This document shows positions 28,799 to 38,503 of a stretch of DNA of 64,000 nucleotides, piece after piece. Location: positions 1,054,001-1,118,000 of the forward strand of contig NZ_CP162412.1 in assembly GCF_040931995.1 (NCBI RefSeq), read 5' to 3'. Below the pieces are notes generated by a model. It was not told the DNA's origin and ran no database searches. It was given only the letters and a program-made list of their open reading frames with translations. Source of the stretch: Pelagovum sp. HNIBRBA483. GTDB lineage: Bacteria; Pseudomonadota; Alphaproteobacteria; Rhodobacterales; Rhodobacteraceae. The position numbers were made by a program, and so were the translations under genes. The stretch's first letter is position 1. Every line of letters starts with the position of its first letter.

Positions 28799-29866
28799 TT
28801 AGTCTTTGTTCTTTCCGGCAAATCCTGTGTACAGGCGACCGGTTTTGTACTGCGCGATGGCAAAACGGGCGATGACGCCTAAAATCGCGGCGATTGGAAC
28901 AGCTACCAACATGCCCACAAACCCGAACAAAGTGCCGAAGACCGATAGCGCAAAGAGAAGCCAGACAGGGTGCAATCCGACCGAGCCGCCGACCAGCTTG
29001 GGTGTCAGGATGTTCCCTTCGAGAAACTGGCCGAAGGCAAAGATCCCAGCTACGGCGGCGATCCAACCCCAATCACCCCAGAATTGGAACAGTGCCAGAC
29101 CAACTGCGAGTACGCCACCGACCAGCGCGCCGACATAGGGTATAAAGGTGATTAGTCCCGCGATGAACCCAACAACAAGGCCGAAATTGAGCCCGACCAG
29201 CATGAGGCCAAGGGCATAATAAATCCCAAGTGACAGGCACACGGTACCTTGGCCGCGAATGAAGGAGGCGAGGGTGGTGTCTATGTCTCCAGCGATTTGG
29301 CGAATGATGGGTGCATGGTCGCGGGGCAGAAGTTCGTCGATGCGTGCCACCATGTTGTCCCAATCGAGCAAAAGGTAGAAGGCAACAACCGGCACGACAA
29401 CGAGGAGAATAATCAAGTTGATCAGGCTCAGTGCCGATGTCAGCACCCCGTTGAAAAGTTGGCCACCCTTGGATTGCACCATTTCACCGATAGCGGTGAG
29501 TTGTTTGCGAATGGTGCTTTCGGAATCCACAAGTTCCGGAAAACGCTCGGTCAGCCATGTTTGAATAGTGGCGATGTAACTTGGTGCCGCGTCAATCAGC
29601 GCTGCTGCTTGCTGGATCAGAGTGGGGATGACGAGCAGTACCAAGAGCACAAATGCAATTGTCGCGACGAGAGCAATCACGGCAACCGATAGGATACGGT
29701 TTAATCCGAGGCGTTCCAATCTGTCGGCAATAGGGTCGAGAACGTAGGCGATTGCCCCGCCAAGGATGAATGGTAAAAGGACGTCGCCAAGCAGCCAAAG
29801 CACGACAAAAAAGACTGCGACAGCAATCCCCCAGTATTTGACTTGATCGCGGACAGGTAGCGCCAT
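28799..29866 (-). CDS. AI-2E/PerM-family membrane protein
   Basis: 355 residues, about eight hydrophobic helices. The GQGTVCLSLGIYYALGLMLVGL and FIPYVGALVGG segments are characteristic of the family (YdgG/TqsA/PerM). Transport of autoinducer-2 is known for few members and not implied here. First gene of the - strand run permease-hdaA-ppk1-ppx; it abuts hdaA. Confidence 0.88.
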   Translation of the reverse strand: MALPVRDQVKYWGIAVAVFFVVLWLLGDVLLPFILGGAIAYVLDPIADRLERLGLNRILSVAVIALVATIAFVLLVLLVIPTLIQQAAALIDAAPSYIATIQTWLTERFPELVDSESTIRKQLTAIGEMVQSKGGQLFNGVLTSALSLINLIILLVVVPVVAFYLLLDWDNMVARIDELLPRDHAPIIRQIAGDIDTTLASFIRGQGTVCLSLGIYYALGLMLVGLNFGLVVGFIAGLITFIPYVGALVGGVLAVGLALFQFWGDWGWIAAVAGIFAFGQFLEGNILTPKLVGGSVGLHPVWLLFALSVFGTLFGFVGMLVAVPIAAILGVIARFAIAQYKTGRLYTGFAGKNKD

Positions 29867-30037
29867 GGTTCCCCTTCGTTTTGGCTGTATGTCGTTCGTT
29901 GGCGCGGCGGTTGCAAGGTATTAGCTTGGTTTATTCTGCGTTTGCGCGCAATAGCAGGGCTTTGTCTGCTCTTGCCTGTCAGGTCGCGCTCTTCTACACC
30001 GCGTGGGACCAAAAGTTTCAACTAAGGAAACCATTCC

Positions 30038-31381
30038 ATGCGCCTGAGCCGCTATTTCCTTCCTGTTCTTAAGGAAAACCCTGCCGAAGCCCAGATTGTG
30101 AGCCACCGCTACATGCTGCGTGCGGGGATGATAAAGCAGGCCAGTGCTGGCATTTATTCTTGGCTTCCAATGGGGTTCAAAGTTCTGCGGAAACTTGAGC
30201 AGATTGTGCATGAGGAACAAATCCGCGCAGGGCATATCCCGATGTTGATGCCCACTTTGCAGTCAGCGGATTTGTGGCGTGAGAGTGGCCGTTATGACGA
30301 TTACGGTCAGGAAATGCTGCGGATCAAGGACCGTCATGATCGCGATATGCTCTATGGTCCGACCAATGAGGAACTGATCACGGACATTTTCCGTAGTCAT
30401 GTGGGCAGCTACAAAGATCTGCCGCTGACGCTTTACCACATCCAGTGGAAATTCCGCGACGAAGTGCGCCCGCGCTTTGGCGTGATGCGTGGCCGTGAGT
30501 TCTACATGAAGGATGGCTACAATTTCGACCTGACGAAAGAGGACGCGCTGCATGCTTATAATCGCCATCTGGTAAGCTACCTGCGCACCTATGAGCGAAT
30601 GGGCTTGCAGGCCATTCCGATGCGCGCTGACGGCGGACCGATTGGTGGTGATTACACCCACGAGTTTCTCGTTCTCGCGGAAACTGGCGAGTCGGAAGTT
30701 TTTTATGACAGCGAGATCACGGATCTCAAATTTGGTGATCGTGAAATCGATTACGACTCGGTTGATGCCTGTCAGGCCGTGCTGGAGGAGTTTACAAGCC
30801 GCTACGCACGCACCGACGAAACCCATGACGAAGCCCTGTTCAGCCAAATCCCTGAGGAGCGCCGTCGTTCGGCGCGTGGTATCGAGGTTGGACAAATCTT
30901 CTACTTCGGCACCAAGTATTCGGCGCCGATGGGCGCGGTTGTCGTGAATGAAAAGGGTGAGCGCGTGCCGGTTCATATGGGCAGCCACGGGATCGGTGTG
31001 AGCCGATTGGTTGGTGCGATCATCGAGGCAAGCCATGATGACAAAGGGATCATCTGGCCTGAGGGCGTGACGCCGTTCCACTGCGGGATCGTCAACCTCA
31101 AGCAAGGTGATGATGAAGCTGATGCCGCTTGTGAAGCAATCTATGCGTCGCTCACTGCGCTTGGGCTTGAGCCACTTTATGACGACCGCAACGAGCGTGC
31201 GGGTGGGAAGTTTGCCTCGATGGACCTTATTGGTTTGCCGTGGCGGATCACCGTTGGGCCGCGCGGATTGAAGAACGGGGTTGTAGAACTCACCAGCCGC
31301 CGCACGGGCGAAAGCGAGGAGCTGCCGCCGGAACAGGCGATTGCGCGGATTGCCCAGATCTACGGGAAGGCGCAGGCCTGA
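30038..31381 (+). CDS. proS: prolyl-tRNA synthetase, short alphaproteobacterial type
   Basis: 447 residues against about 570 in enterobacteria: the class II motifs ([55 protein letters not shown]) and the anticodon-binding domain are present, but the inserted editing (INS) domain is missing, as in type-3 enzymes. Charges tRNA-Pro; clearing of Ala-tRNA-Pro must rely on separate factors. Followed by lolE and lolD, an order common in alphaproteobacteria. SD-like AAGGAAA before ATG. Confidence 0.96.
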   Translation: MRLSRYFLPVLKENPAEAQIVSHRYMLRAGMIKQASAGIYSWLPMGFKVLRKLEQIVHEEQIRAGHIPMLMPTLQSADLWRESGRYDDYGQEMLRIKDRHDRDMLYGPTNEELITDIFRSHVGSYKDLPLTLYHIQWKFRDEVRPRFGVMRGREFYMKDGYNFDLTKEDALHAYNRHLVSYLRTYERMGLQAIPMRADGGPIGGDYTHEFLVLAETGESEVFYDSEITDLKFGDREIDYDSVDACQAVLEEFTSRYARTDETHDEALFSQIPEERRRSARGIEVGQIFYFGTKYSAPMGAVVVNEKGERVPVHMGSHGIGVSRLVGAIIEASHDDKGIIWPEGVTPFHCGIVNLKQGDDEADAACEAIYASLTALGLEPLYDDRNERAGGKFASMDLIGLPWRITVGPRGLKNGVVELTSRRTGESEELPPEQAIARIAQIYGKAQA

Positions 31382-31510
31382 GGGCATGTTACAAACACGC
31401 GCGGGGGAGCCAGACTTGATGGCCCCTTGCGCGGGTGTGCGGCTTCTCTCTTTTCTGGCTCTACGACGCTGGCTGACCTATAACGACCTGAAGCTGATAT
31501 AGGCCCAGAA

Positions 31511-32800
31511 ATGTCCAAAGGTTCGACAAGACCGTTCGCCAAATTCGAATTCATGATCGCTTGGCGTTACATCCGTGCGCGGCGGGCCGAGGGTGGCGTC
31601 TCGGTGATGACATGGATCAGCCTGATCGGCGTGTCACTGGCGGTGTTTGCGCTGATTGCAACGCTTGCCGTGCGCTCGGGCTTTCGGGCGGAGTTCGTTG
31701 ATACGATCCTTGGCGCGAACGCTCATGTGACGCTTTACCAGACCATCGAAGTGGACGAGGCCGGGCGGACAAGTCGCGCTATTTCTGACTATTCAGATCG
31801 CGCGCAGGCTGTGCTTCAGGTCGAAGGTGTGACGCGCGCAGCGCCGCTGGTGCGTGGTCAGGTGATGGGAAACTTTCAAAATTCGAACATTGGCGTCGAG
31901 GTTTATGGCATAAACCCCGATGATTTTTTCACTATTCCAAGAATTGGGCGTGGATCTGACGGCTTGGGCGATATTGGCTCCTTCTCACAAGGGATTGCGA
32001 TCGGAACTGGCGTCGCGCGTGAATTGGGGGTCGGCGTCGGTGATCGGATTAAGCTGATTTCTCCGAACGGGGTGCGCACGGCCTTTGGCACATCGCCTCG
32101 CGTGAGCGCCTATGATGTGGTTTATGTATTCTCCGCAGGGCGTTGGGATATCGACCGCACGCGCGTGTATCTACCGCTCTCCGAAGCGCAGCAGTTTTTC
32201 AATCGCGGCGATGTGGCGGATGAGTTGGAGGTCATGGTCGACGACCCCGAGGCGATTGACGGGATGATACCCGATCTGATGGCGGCGATGGGGCCGCGCG
32301 CGCTTGTGTGGACGTGGCGCGATAGTGCGGGTGCGTTTCTCCGCGCCTTGAGCGTTGAAGATAACGTAATGTTCATATTGCTCTCGATCCTCGTGTTGAT
32401 CGCGTCGATGAATATTATTTCCGGCCTGATCATGCTGGTAAAAAACAAAGGGCGGGATATTGGCATTTTGCGGACGATGGGGCTGACCGAAGGGGCGGTG
32501 ATGCGGGTGTTCTTCATTTGTGGAGCCAGCATCGGAACGGTCGGAACGATTGTCGGCGTGGTTTTGGGCTGTCTCTTTGCAATCTATGTCGATCCGGTTT
32601 TCGCATTTATTAATTATGCGACCGGTGGTGGGGTGTGGGACCCATCGATCCGGGGAATTTACGAACTGCCCGCGGAATTGAGGCTGTCAGATGTGCTATC
32701 CGCTGTTGCCCTTTCGCTGGGGCTTTCTTGGGGGGTGACGCTGTTTCCGGCGCGGCGGGCGGCGCGGATGAACCCGGTGGAGGCGCTGCGCTATGAGTGA
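31511..32800 (+). CDS. lolE: lipoprotein-releasing ABC transporter permease (LolC/LolE)
   Basis: 429 residues, four membrane helices: one at the N-terminus (after [21 protein letters not shown]), then a large periplasmic domain and three C-terminal helices of the FtsX fold. The N-terminal [14 protein letters not shown] element is typical of LolC/E. Extracts outer-membrane lipoproteins from the inner membrane with LolD; a single permease probably forms a homodimer. Its stop overlaps the lolD start by 8 bases. Confidence 0.92.
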   Translation: MSKGSTRPFAKFEFMIAWRYIRARRAEGGVSVMTWISLIGVSLAVFALIATLAVRSGFRAEFVDTILGANAHVTLYQTIEVDEAGRTSRAISDYSDRAQAVLQVEGVTRAAPLVRGQVMGNFQNSNIGVEVYGINPDDFFTIPRIGRGSDGLGDIGSFSQGIAIGTGVARELGVGVGDRIKLISPNGVRTAFGTSPRVSAYDVVYVFSAGRWDIDRTRVYLPLSEAQQFFNRGDVADELEVMVDDPEAIDGMIPDLMAAMGPRALVWTWRDSAGAFLRALSVEDNVMFILLSILVLIASMNIISGLIMLVKNKGRDIGILRTMGLTEGAVMRVFFICGASIGTVGTIVGVVLGCLFAIYVDPVFAFINYATGGGVWDPSIRGIYELPAELRLSDVLSAVALSLGLSWGVTLFPARRAARMNPVEALRYE

Positions 32801-33476
32801 GCCGGTTCTGTCGCTGCAAGGGGTCACGAAATCCTACAACCGTGGAAAGCCGAATGAGGTCAATGTCTTGCGGGGTGTGGATTTGACCGCCTCCGCGGGT
32901 GAGATGATCGCGCTCGTGGCGCCTTCGGGGGCGGGTAAATCGACCCTTTTGCATATCGCGGGTTTGCTGGATGTACCGGACAGCGGGACGGTCGGCCTGG
33001 CGGGGCAGGATATGACCGCACGGAGTGACCGGCTGCGGACAGCGGCGCGGCGCTCGGAGGTGGGGTTCATCTATCAGTTCCACCATTTGCTTCCCGAATT
33101 TTCGGCCTTAGAAAACGTCGTTTTGCCGCAACTGGCCGATGGTGTCCCGCAGAAGGTGGCCAAGGCGCGGGCTTGGGCACTTCTGGAGTCTGTCGGTGTT
33201 GCCGAACGGGCGGCGCACAGGCCAGCCGCGCTTTCGGGAGGGGAGCAGCAGCGGGTCGCGTTTTGTCGTGCGTTGGCGAATGAACCGAAGCTTCTATTGG
33301 CGGATGAGCCAACCGGCAACCTCGATCCGGAAACGTCGGAGCGCGTGTTCGAAGCGCTCATTTCGTTGGTGCGGGACACCGGCCTTTCGGCCGTGATCGC
33401 GACGCATAACATGGAACTGGCCGCGCGAATGGATCGAGTTGTACGGTTGGAAAACGGGAGGGTCATTGAAAAATGA
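32793..33476 (+). CDS. lolD: lipoprotein-releasing ABC transporter ATPase LolD
   Basis: 227 residues. Walker [10 protein letters not shown], signature [15 protein letters not shown], Walker [17 protein letters not shown] and a terminal H-loop (ATHNMELA). Powers LolE-type lipoprotein release at the cytoplasmic face. Overlaps lolE at its start (8 bases) and the following dehydrogenase gene at its end (ATGA, 4 bases). Confidence 0.95.
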   Translation: MSEPVLSLQGVTKSYNRGKPNEVNVLRGVDLTASAGEMIALVAPSGAGKSTLLHIAGLLDVPDSGTVGLAGQDMTARSDRLRTAARRSEVGFIYQFHHLLPEFSALENVVLPQLADGVPQKVAKARAWALLESVGVAERAAHRPAALSGGEQQRVAFCRALANEPKLLLADEPTGNLDPETSERVFEALISLVRDTGLSAVIATHNMELAARMDRVVRLENGRVIEK

Positions 33477-34453
33477 AGGTTCAAGTTTCTGAAATAAAAG
33501 AGAAATCCAAGGCCGCCCTTGTGGCGCGCGGGGCAGGGGAATTTCAGGCTGACGAGGTCGCGAAAGCCGTTGCGCGGGCCGAGGCACTGGGGAATGTGAT
33601 CTGCGGTCTTTACTATTTGGAAAGCTATTGCATCCAGCTGACCTCCGGTCGGGTGAACGGCACGGTTGCGCCGGTCATTTCGCGCCCTAAACCGGGCGCT
33701 GTGACAGCGGATGCGCGCCTTGGTTTTGCGCAGCCTGCGTTCGCCCGTGGTCTGCCGGAAGCGGTGGCGGCGGCGCGGGAGTGTGGTGTCGCAACTTTGG
33801 CGGTGGCGCATTCCCATACATGCACAAGCTTGGGCTATTTCACCGAACAGATCGCTGCTGAAGGTCTTATCGGGATCGGGTTTACAAATGCTTCGCCGAT
33901 CGTGGCACCGCCGGGGGGCAATAAGGCTGTGATCGGCACGAACCCGTTTGCAATGACCGTTCCAGGTGATGGTAAGCCGCTGATGCATTTCGATTTTTCG
34001 ACCTCTGCGGTGGCGCTGGGCAAGATCACCATGGCCAAGGCGGCAGGGCAAAAAATCCCGCTGGGATGGGCCGTGGATGCAGATGGAATCCCGACCGACG
34101 ACCCCGAATCAGCCCTTAAAGGCGCATTGGTGAGTGCGGGTGGCTACAAGGGCTGGGGGTTGGGCCTTATGGTCGAGATGCTGGCCGCTGGCCTGACCGG
34201 ATCGGTAAACTCGTTAGATGTCAAAGGCTTGAAACTGGCCGATGGCCCGCCGCATGATTTGGGGCAGTTCTACATCTTGATTGACCCCGGCACCCATGCC
34301 GACACGTTGGCAGAACGGTTCAAACGGGTGGCCGATGCGGTGGCGGAACAGGAAAATGCAAGGATTCCAGGGGCTTCGAGGCGTGAAATGACAGAGATCG
34401 ACGTGCCGGATGCGCTTTGGAGCCAAGTGTTAACGCTCGCCGGTTCGGCCTGA
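33473..34453 (+). CDS. Ldh/malate-type (LDH_2 family) NAD(P)-dependent oxidoreductase
   Basis: 326 residues of the YlbC/malate-L-lactate dehydrogenase family, which reduces 2-oxo acids, sulfolactate, ureidoglycolate or cyclic imino acids. Family motifs: [38 protein letters not shown] and [20 protein letters not shown]. Coupled to lolD by a 4-base overlap, though no functional link is apparent. Exact substrate cannot be assigned. Confidence 0.85.
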   Translation: MKVQVSEIKEKSKAALVARGAGEFQADEVAKAVARAEALGNVICGLYYLESYCIQLTSGRVNGTVAPVISRPKPGAVTADARLGFAQPAFARGLPEAVAAARECGVATLAVAHSHTCTSLGYFTEQIAAEGLIGIGFTNASPIVAPPGGNKAVIGTNPFAMTVPGDGKPLMHFDFSTSAVALGKITMAKAAGQKIPLGWAVDADGIPTDDPESALKGALVSAGGYKGWGLGLMVEMLAAGLTGSVNSLDVKGLKLADGPPHDLGQFYILIDPGTHADTLAERFKRVADAVAEQENARIPGASRREMTEIDVPDALWSQVLTLAGSA

Positions 34454-34461
34454 TCGGGGCG

Positions 34462-34505
34462 ATGCACAACCCATGCACAATTGATGCACAACCTATGCAT
34501 ATCGC
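34462..34505. repeat. four tandem 11-bp imperfect repeats
   Basis: Units begin at 34462, 34473, 34484 and 34495; the first three read ATGCACAA followed by CCC, TTG or CCT, the fourth degenerates to ATGCATATCGC. The 11-base period is about one helical turn. Lies between the convergent Ldh and secreted-protein genes. Confidence 0.7.
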
Positions 34506-34532
34506 ACCTGCAGCATTTTGCGCAGTAACGAA

Positions 34533-34556
34533 CCGTGACGGTGGCTATCGTCACGG
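34533..34556. terminator. possible bidirectional terminator between convergent genes
   Basis: CCGTGACG (34533-34540), 8-base loop, CGTCACGG (34549-34556). It sits just inside the gap between the Ldh gene and the secreted-protein gene. No U tract on either side, so the termination call is tentative. Confidence 0.35.
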
Positions 34557-34564
34557 GCAACGGG

Positions 34565-35143
34565 CTATTGATTAACGAAAATATTCTGTCCGTCAGGGCC
34601 AGAGAGCACATCAATCGACGTCAGATCATCGCTGCTGAAATCGAAGGTCGTGCGCGGCCCGTCTATGCAGACATCGACAATGGCGGCGGCGGTGTCTTGG
34701 CTGATGTCGACATTTGTAGGCTGAAGCGTATTCGTTGCGGTGACAATAGCCTCGGTATCCGGCGCGCGCTGGGCGATATGGACGAACACATCATTGCCAT
34801 CAATTTGGACAAGCGCGACCGCGCCTTCGGCCTCTTCTGATTGGACGACCTCGGCGGCGGAGCCACTGCCCGTGACATCGATCACGACGCCACCATCCGC
34901 GAGGCCGGGGATCGTGACGGCGTGCTCTTCGTCCAAGCAATAGATCGGATCATAGGCGGCGCTGTCACCGGAATAATAGAGCGTGTCTTCGCTACGCCCT
35001 TCGGCGATGAAGCCGCGCGTATCGCCCGTGGGTGCCTCAGCCTCGTAAATACGCAAGAGATCGGTCATTCGGGTGTGTTGATCTGCATGAGCGAGCGAGG
35101 CAATGCCAAGGGATGCAAGGCTGAAAAGGATCGTTCGCTTCAT
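34565..35143 (-). CDS. secreted protein of unknown function
   Basis: 192 residues with a clear signal peptide (MKRTILFSLASLGIASLAHA, cleavage before DQHTR). The mature protein is acidic, with two cysteines (YCLDEEH and DVCIDGP) that could pair, and beta-rich repeats such as GGVVIDVTGSGSAAEVV. No domain recognised. ATG at 35143 lies within reach of GGAGG that forms part of a hairpin (35149-35164). Converges on the Ldh gene. A tandem TTGACA promoter is visible upstream. Confidence 0.75.
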   Translation of the reverse strand: MKRTILFSLASLGIASLAHADQHTRMTDLLRIYEAEAPTGDTRGFIAEGRSEDTLYYSGDSAAYDPIYCLDEEHAVTIPGLADGGVVIDVTGSGSAAEVVQSEEAEGAVALVQIDGNDVFVHIAQRAPDTEAIVTATNTLQPTNVDISQDTAAAIVDVCIDGPRTTFDFSSDDLTSIDVLSGPDGQNIFVNQ

Positions 35144-35148
35144 GAAAA

Positions 35149-35164
35149 CACCCTCCGCAGGGTG
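35149..35164 (-). promoter_or_regulatory. hairpin covering the ribosome site of the secreted-protein gene
   Basis: On the coding (minus) strand CACCCT-GCGG-AGGGTG forms a perfect 6-bp stem with a 4-base loop, and the Shine-Dalgarno GGAGG runs from the loop into the 3' arm; the ATG begins 6 bases after the stem. Such an arrangement could gate translation. Confidence 0.5.
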
Positions 35165-35212
35165 GCGCAAAGAGAGTTCGCGCTATGTTGGGGCGGCCAT
35201 AAGAGTGGAAAT

Positions 35213-35240
35213 CAGATAAGTACTGTCAACACTTTGTCAA
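35213..35240 (-). promoter_or_regulatory. promoter with tandem TTGACA boxes for the secreted-protein gene
   Basis: Coding-strand TTGACA at 35240-35235, 16-base spacer and TATCTG at 35218-35213. A second TTGACA lies at 35229-35224 with a possible ACTCTT further down. The two -35-like boxes are 11 bases apart. Confidence 0.5.
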
Positions 35241-35359
35241 CGGTTTGGGCTTTCGATGGTGCGAGGGGAACGGGGCGCGCAGTTCCAAACCACCTCGCGA
35301 TTGAGAGACGTCTCGTTGAGGGTGCCGCGAAATGGAGCGTGGCAGTCTATTGAAAGTGA

Positions 35360-37318
35360 TTAGACATCCAACTCCTCAACGAACTTCGCGTTCTCCTGAA
35401 TGTACTGGAAGCGCAGTTCGGGTTTCTTGCCCATGAGCCGCTCGACGAGGTCGCCGGTTTCGCCGGGTTCGTCCTCGTCGATGGTCACGCGGATCAGCTT
35501 GCGGGAGGCGGGGTCCATCGTGGTTTCCTTGAGGTCTTTGGCGTCCATCTCGCCCAAACCTTTGAAGCGCTGCACGTCGATCTTGCCTTTGCCGCCCAAG
35601 CCCTTTTCCATCACGGCTGCTTTCTCGGCTTCATCGGCCACATAGAGCCGCCGCGCACCTTGGGTCAGGCGGTAGAGCGGCGGGCAGGCGAGGTAGAGGT
35701 GGCCGTGATCGATCATCGGGCGCATCTGGGTGAAGAAAAACGTCATCAGAAGCGAGGCGATATGGGCGCCGTCGACATCGGCGTCGGTCATGATGATGAT
35801 TTTGTCGTAGCGGAGGTCATCGACGTTGAACTTGGTACCCAGCCCGACGCCGAGCGCTTGGGTCAGGTCGTTGATCTCCTGATTGCTGCCGAGCTTTGAG
35901 GAGGCGGCGCCAAGCACGTTGAGGATTTTGCCGCGCAGGGGCAGGAGGGCTTGGGTCTTGCGGTCGCGGGCCATCTTCGCGGAGCCGCCGGCGCTGTCGC
36001 CTTCGACGATGAACAGTTCGGTGCCTTCACGGTTGGTGGCGGAGCAATCGACAAGCTTGCCCGGCAAGCGGAGCTTTTTGGTCGCGGATTTGCGGGCGGT
36101 TTCCTTCTCCTGCCGGCGGCGGAGGCGCTCTTCGGAACGCAGAATGAGGAAATCGAGGATGGCGCCTGCGGATTTGGTATCGGCGGCCAGCCAGTTGTCG
36201 AAATGGTCACGGACGGCATTTTCGACGAGGCGCTGGGCTTCGGTAGTGGCGAGGCGGTCCTTGGTTTGGCCCACGAACTCCGGCTCGCGGATGAAGCAGG
36301 ATACCAGCGCACAGCCGCCGGTGATCAGGTCGTCGCGGGTGATCTGGGCGGCTTTGCGGTTATTGATCAACTCGCCATAGGCGCGGACGCCTTTGAGGAT
36401 CGCGGCCCAGAAACCGGCCTCATGCGTGCCGCCCTCGGGGGTGGGGACGGTGTTACAGTAGGACTGGATGAAACCGTCGCGCGCGGGCGTCCAGTTGATC
36501 GCCCATTCGACCTTGCCGGTGGTGTTAAACTTCTCTTGGAAATCAACGGTGCCTGCGAAGGGGCGCTCGGCATAGGTGGAGGCGCTGCCCAAGGTTTCGC
36601 TAAGGTAATCGGCTAGACCACCGGGGAAATGGAAGGTGGCTTCTTGCGGGGTTTCGCCATCGTCGATCGCGGATTTCCAGCGGATCTCGACGCCGGAGAA
36701 GAGATAGGCCTTGGAGCGCACCATCTTGAGGAGGCGGGCGGGCTTGAAACGGTGATGGCCGAAGATCTGTTCATCGGCATGGAAGGTGACGGTGGTGCCG
36801 CGCCGGTTGGGGGCGGCGCCGACTTCCGCCACGGGGCCTTGCGGCAGGCCGCGGGAGAAGCTCTGCTCGTAGAGTTTGCGATCACGGGCGACCTGAACGA
36901 CCATAGAATCGGAGAGCGCGTTGACCACGGATGCGCCAACACCGTGCAGGCCGCCGGAGGTTTGATAGGCCTTGCCTGAGAATTTGCCGCCCGCGTGCAG
37001 GGTGCAGAGGATCACCTCCAGTGCGGATTTGCCGGGGAATTTCGGGTGCGGATCGATCGGGATGCCGCGGCCATTGTCGCGGATGGTGATGGAATAATCG
37101 TCGTGTAGCTCAACCTCGATCCGGTTGGCGTGACCGGCGACGGCTTCGTCCATCGAGTTATCGAGAACTTCCGCGACGAGGTGGTGCAGGGCGCGTTCGT
37201 CGGTGCCGCCGATATACATGCCGGGGCGTTTGCGGACAGGTTCGAGCCCCTCCAGCACTTCGATGGAGGAGGCGTCATAATCGGTGGGCTCGTTGCCCGC
37301 GAGGAGATCGTTGGCCAT
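35360..37318 (-). CDS. parE: DNA topoisomerase IV subunit B
   Basis: 652 residues. GHKL ATPase domain with IRDNGRGIPIDPHPK and QTSGGLHGVGASVVNALS, a transducer domain, TOPRIM with FIVEGDSAGGSAKMARDR and MTDADVDGAHI, and the C-terminal tail typical of ParE. The DPHPKFPGKSALEVI segment distinguishes ParE of alphaproteobacteria from GyrB. Decatenates chromosomes with ParC, not in this window. Upstream hairpin GGCGG-A5-CCGCC and the ppk2 control region lie beyond its start. Confidence 0.95.
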   Translation of the reverse strand: MANDLLAGNEPTDYDASSIEVLEGLEPVRKRPGMYIGGTDERALHHLVAEVLDNSMDEAVAGHANRIEVELHDDYSITIRDNGRGIPIDPHPKFPGKSALEVILCTLHAGGKFSGKAYQTSGGLHGVGASVVNALSDSMVVQVARDRKLYEQSFSRGLPQGPVAEVGAAPNRRGTTVTFHADEQIFGHHRFKPARLLKMVRSKAYLFSGVEIRWKSAIDDGETPQEATFHFPGGLADYLSETLGSASTYAERPFAGTVDFQEKFNTTGKVEWAINWTPARDGFIQSYCNTVPTPEGGTHEAGFWAAILKGVRAYGELINNRKAAQITRDDLITGGCALVSCFIREPEFVGQTKDRLATTEAQRLVENAVRDHFDNWLAADTKSAGAILDFLILRSEERLRRRQEKETARKSATKKLRLPGKLVDCSATNREGTELFIVEGDSAGGSAKMARDRKTQALLPLRGKILNVLGAASSKLGSNQEINDLTQALGVGLGTKFNVDDLRYDKIIIMTDADVDGAHIASLLMTFFFTQMRPMIDHGHLYLACPPLYRLTQGARRLYVADEAEKAAVMEKGLGGKGKIDVQRFKGLGEMDAKDLKETTMDPASRKLIRVTIDEDEPGETGDLVERLMGKKPELRFQYIQENAKFVEELDV

Positions 37319-37429
37319 GCTGCTCTTCTTGCGTTTCTCTTAGCGCATATTGTGGCAGGTGGCGCGGGCGGGGGCAATCAGTAGTTACGGTGGCAAGCTG
37401 GTAACAGGGGCGGAAAAACCGCCGTTATC

Positions 37430-37443
37430 TTGATCAGCGTCAA
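37430..37443. promoter_or_regulatory. FNR/FnrL-type box upstream of ppk2
   Basis: TTGATCAGCGTCAA differs at one base from the FNR consensus TTGAT-N4-ATCAA. Its centre is about 62 bases before the ppk2 ATG. Suggests oxygen-dependent control; whether activating or repressing is not clear because no good -10 is placed at the class II distance. Confidence 0.55.
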
Positions 37444-37498
37444 GGTGCTGTTTCATTCTTTGTGCAGGGTGGCTGCCGAGAGATAAAAGGAGAGCTGC

Positions 37499-38431
37499 AT
37501 GACCACCGAAGGAAAAGCGAAAACCGAAGCGGCCGAAGCCGTCCAGCCGCAGAGCCAGATGCCGACCGCGGCATCCATCGCGCAGGCGTTTGAATCAGGC
37601 ACTTACCCCTATGAGGACAGGCTCGGCCGGAAGGAATACGAGGCCGAGAAGGCGCGCCTTCAGGCGGAGCTGTTGAAGGTGCAGCTGTGGGTGCAGGAGG
37701 CGGGGCAAAAGTTTGTGCTGATCTTCGAGGGGCGTGATGCGGCGGGTAAGGGCGGTACGATCAAGCGCTTTACCGAGCATTTGAACCCCCGCTCGGCCCG
37801 CGTTGTGGCGCTCAACAAGCCCACGGACGAGGAGCGGGGGCAGTGGTTTTTCCAGCGGTATATCAAGGAGTTGCCGACCGTTGGTGAGATGGTTTTTTAT
37901 GATCGGTCTTGGTATAACCGTGCCGGCGTGGAACGGGTGATGGGCTTTTGCTCACCTAACGAATATCTGGAGTTCATGCGGCAGACGCCGCTTCTGGAGC
38001 AGATGCTCGTGCGGTCGGGTATCAGGCTTTACAAATACTGGTTCTCGGTGACGCAAAACGAGCAGCAGAGCCGCTTCAAGGCGCGGGAGACGGACCCGCT
38101 CAAGCAATGGAAGCTTTCCCCGATTGACAAGGCGAGCCTCGATAAATGGGATGATTATACCGAAGCGAAAGAGGCGATGTTCTTTTACACTGACACCGCC
38201 GACGCACCTTGGACGATCGTGAAATCCAACGACAAAAAGCGCGCGCGGCTCAATGCGATGCGGCATTTCCTGTCAACGATCGACTATCCGGACAAGGATG
38301 AAAGCATTGCCCGCGCTCCTGACCCGCTGATCGTGGGTGGGGCGCACCATGTGGTACATCGCTCGGAGCATATTCTTGGGTCGTCGCTGCATCCGGATCA
38401 TCGGCGCGGTGGCAACGGTAAGGCAGGCTAA
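37499..38431 (+). CDS. ppk2: polyphosphate kinase 2, class I type
   Basis: 310 residues. P-loop EGRDAAGKGGTIKRF (about residues 78-92), lid-module motif YDRSWYNRAGVERVMGF and RSGIRLYKYWFSVTQNEQ are the PPK2 signatures. Uses polyphosphate to phosphorylate nucleoside diphosphates (or the reverse). Single-domain length fits class I. SD AAAAGGAGAGCTGC before the ATG. The gene is the second polyphosphate kinase in the window beside PPK1. An epimerase gene follows 72 bases later. Confidence 0.93.
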   Translation: MTTEGKAKTEAAEAVQPQSQMPTAASIAQAFESGTYPYEDRLGRKEYEAEKARLQAELLKVQLWVQEAGQKFVLIFEGRDAAGKGGTIKRFTEHLNPRSARVVALNKPTDEERGQWFFQRYIKELPTVGEMVFYDRSWYNRAGVERVMGFCSPNEYLEFMRQTPLLEQMLVRSGIRLYKYWFSVTQNEQQSRFKARETDPLKQWKLSPIDKASLDKWDDYTEAKEAMFFYTDTADAPWTIVKSNDKKRARLNAMRHFLSTIDYPDKDESIARAPDPLIVGGAHHVVHRSEHILGSSLHPDHRRGGNGKAG

Positions 38432-38503
38432 CGGCGCTTGGCTTTGCGGGGCGGCAATGGCAAGTTGCGCGCCAAAGGTCGCATTACATTTGGGGAGCGG
38501 GAC

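Noticed and set aside
30263-31387. 374-codon minus-strand frame opposite proS
   Set aside because: Fully antisense to a clear synthetase; composition shows no family similarity.
33074-34051. 325-codon minus-strand frame opposite lolD/Ldh
   Set aside because: Antisense shadow of two well-defined genes.
35951-36616. Plus-strand Gly-rich frame opposite parE
   Set aside because: Antisense of the TOPRIM/transducer part; no ribosome site.
37409-37423. GGCGG-AAAAA-CCGCC hairpin as terminator
   Set aside because: It lies between divergent parE and ppk2, not downstream of any gene, and lacks a U run; kept only as a note.
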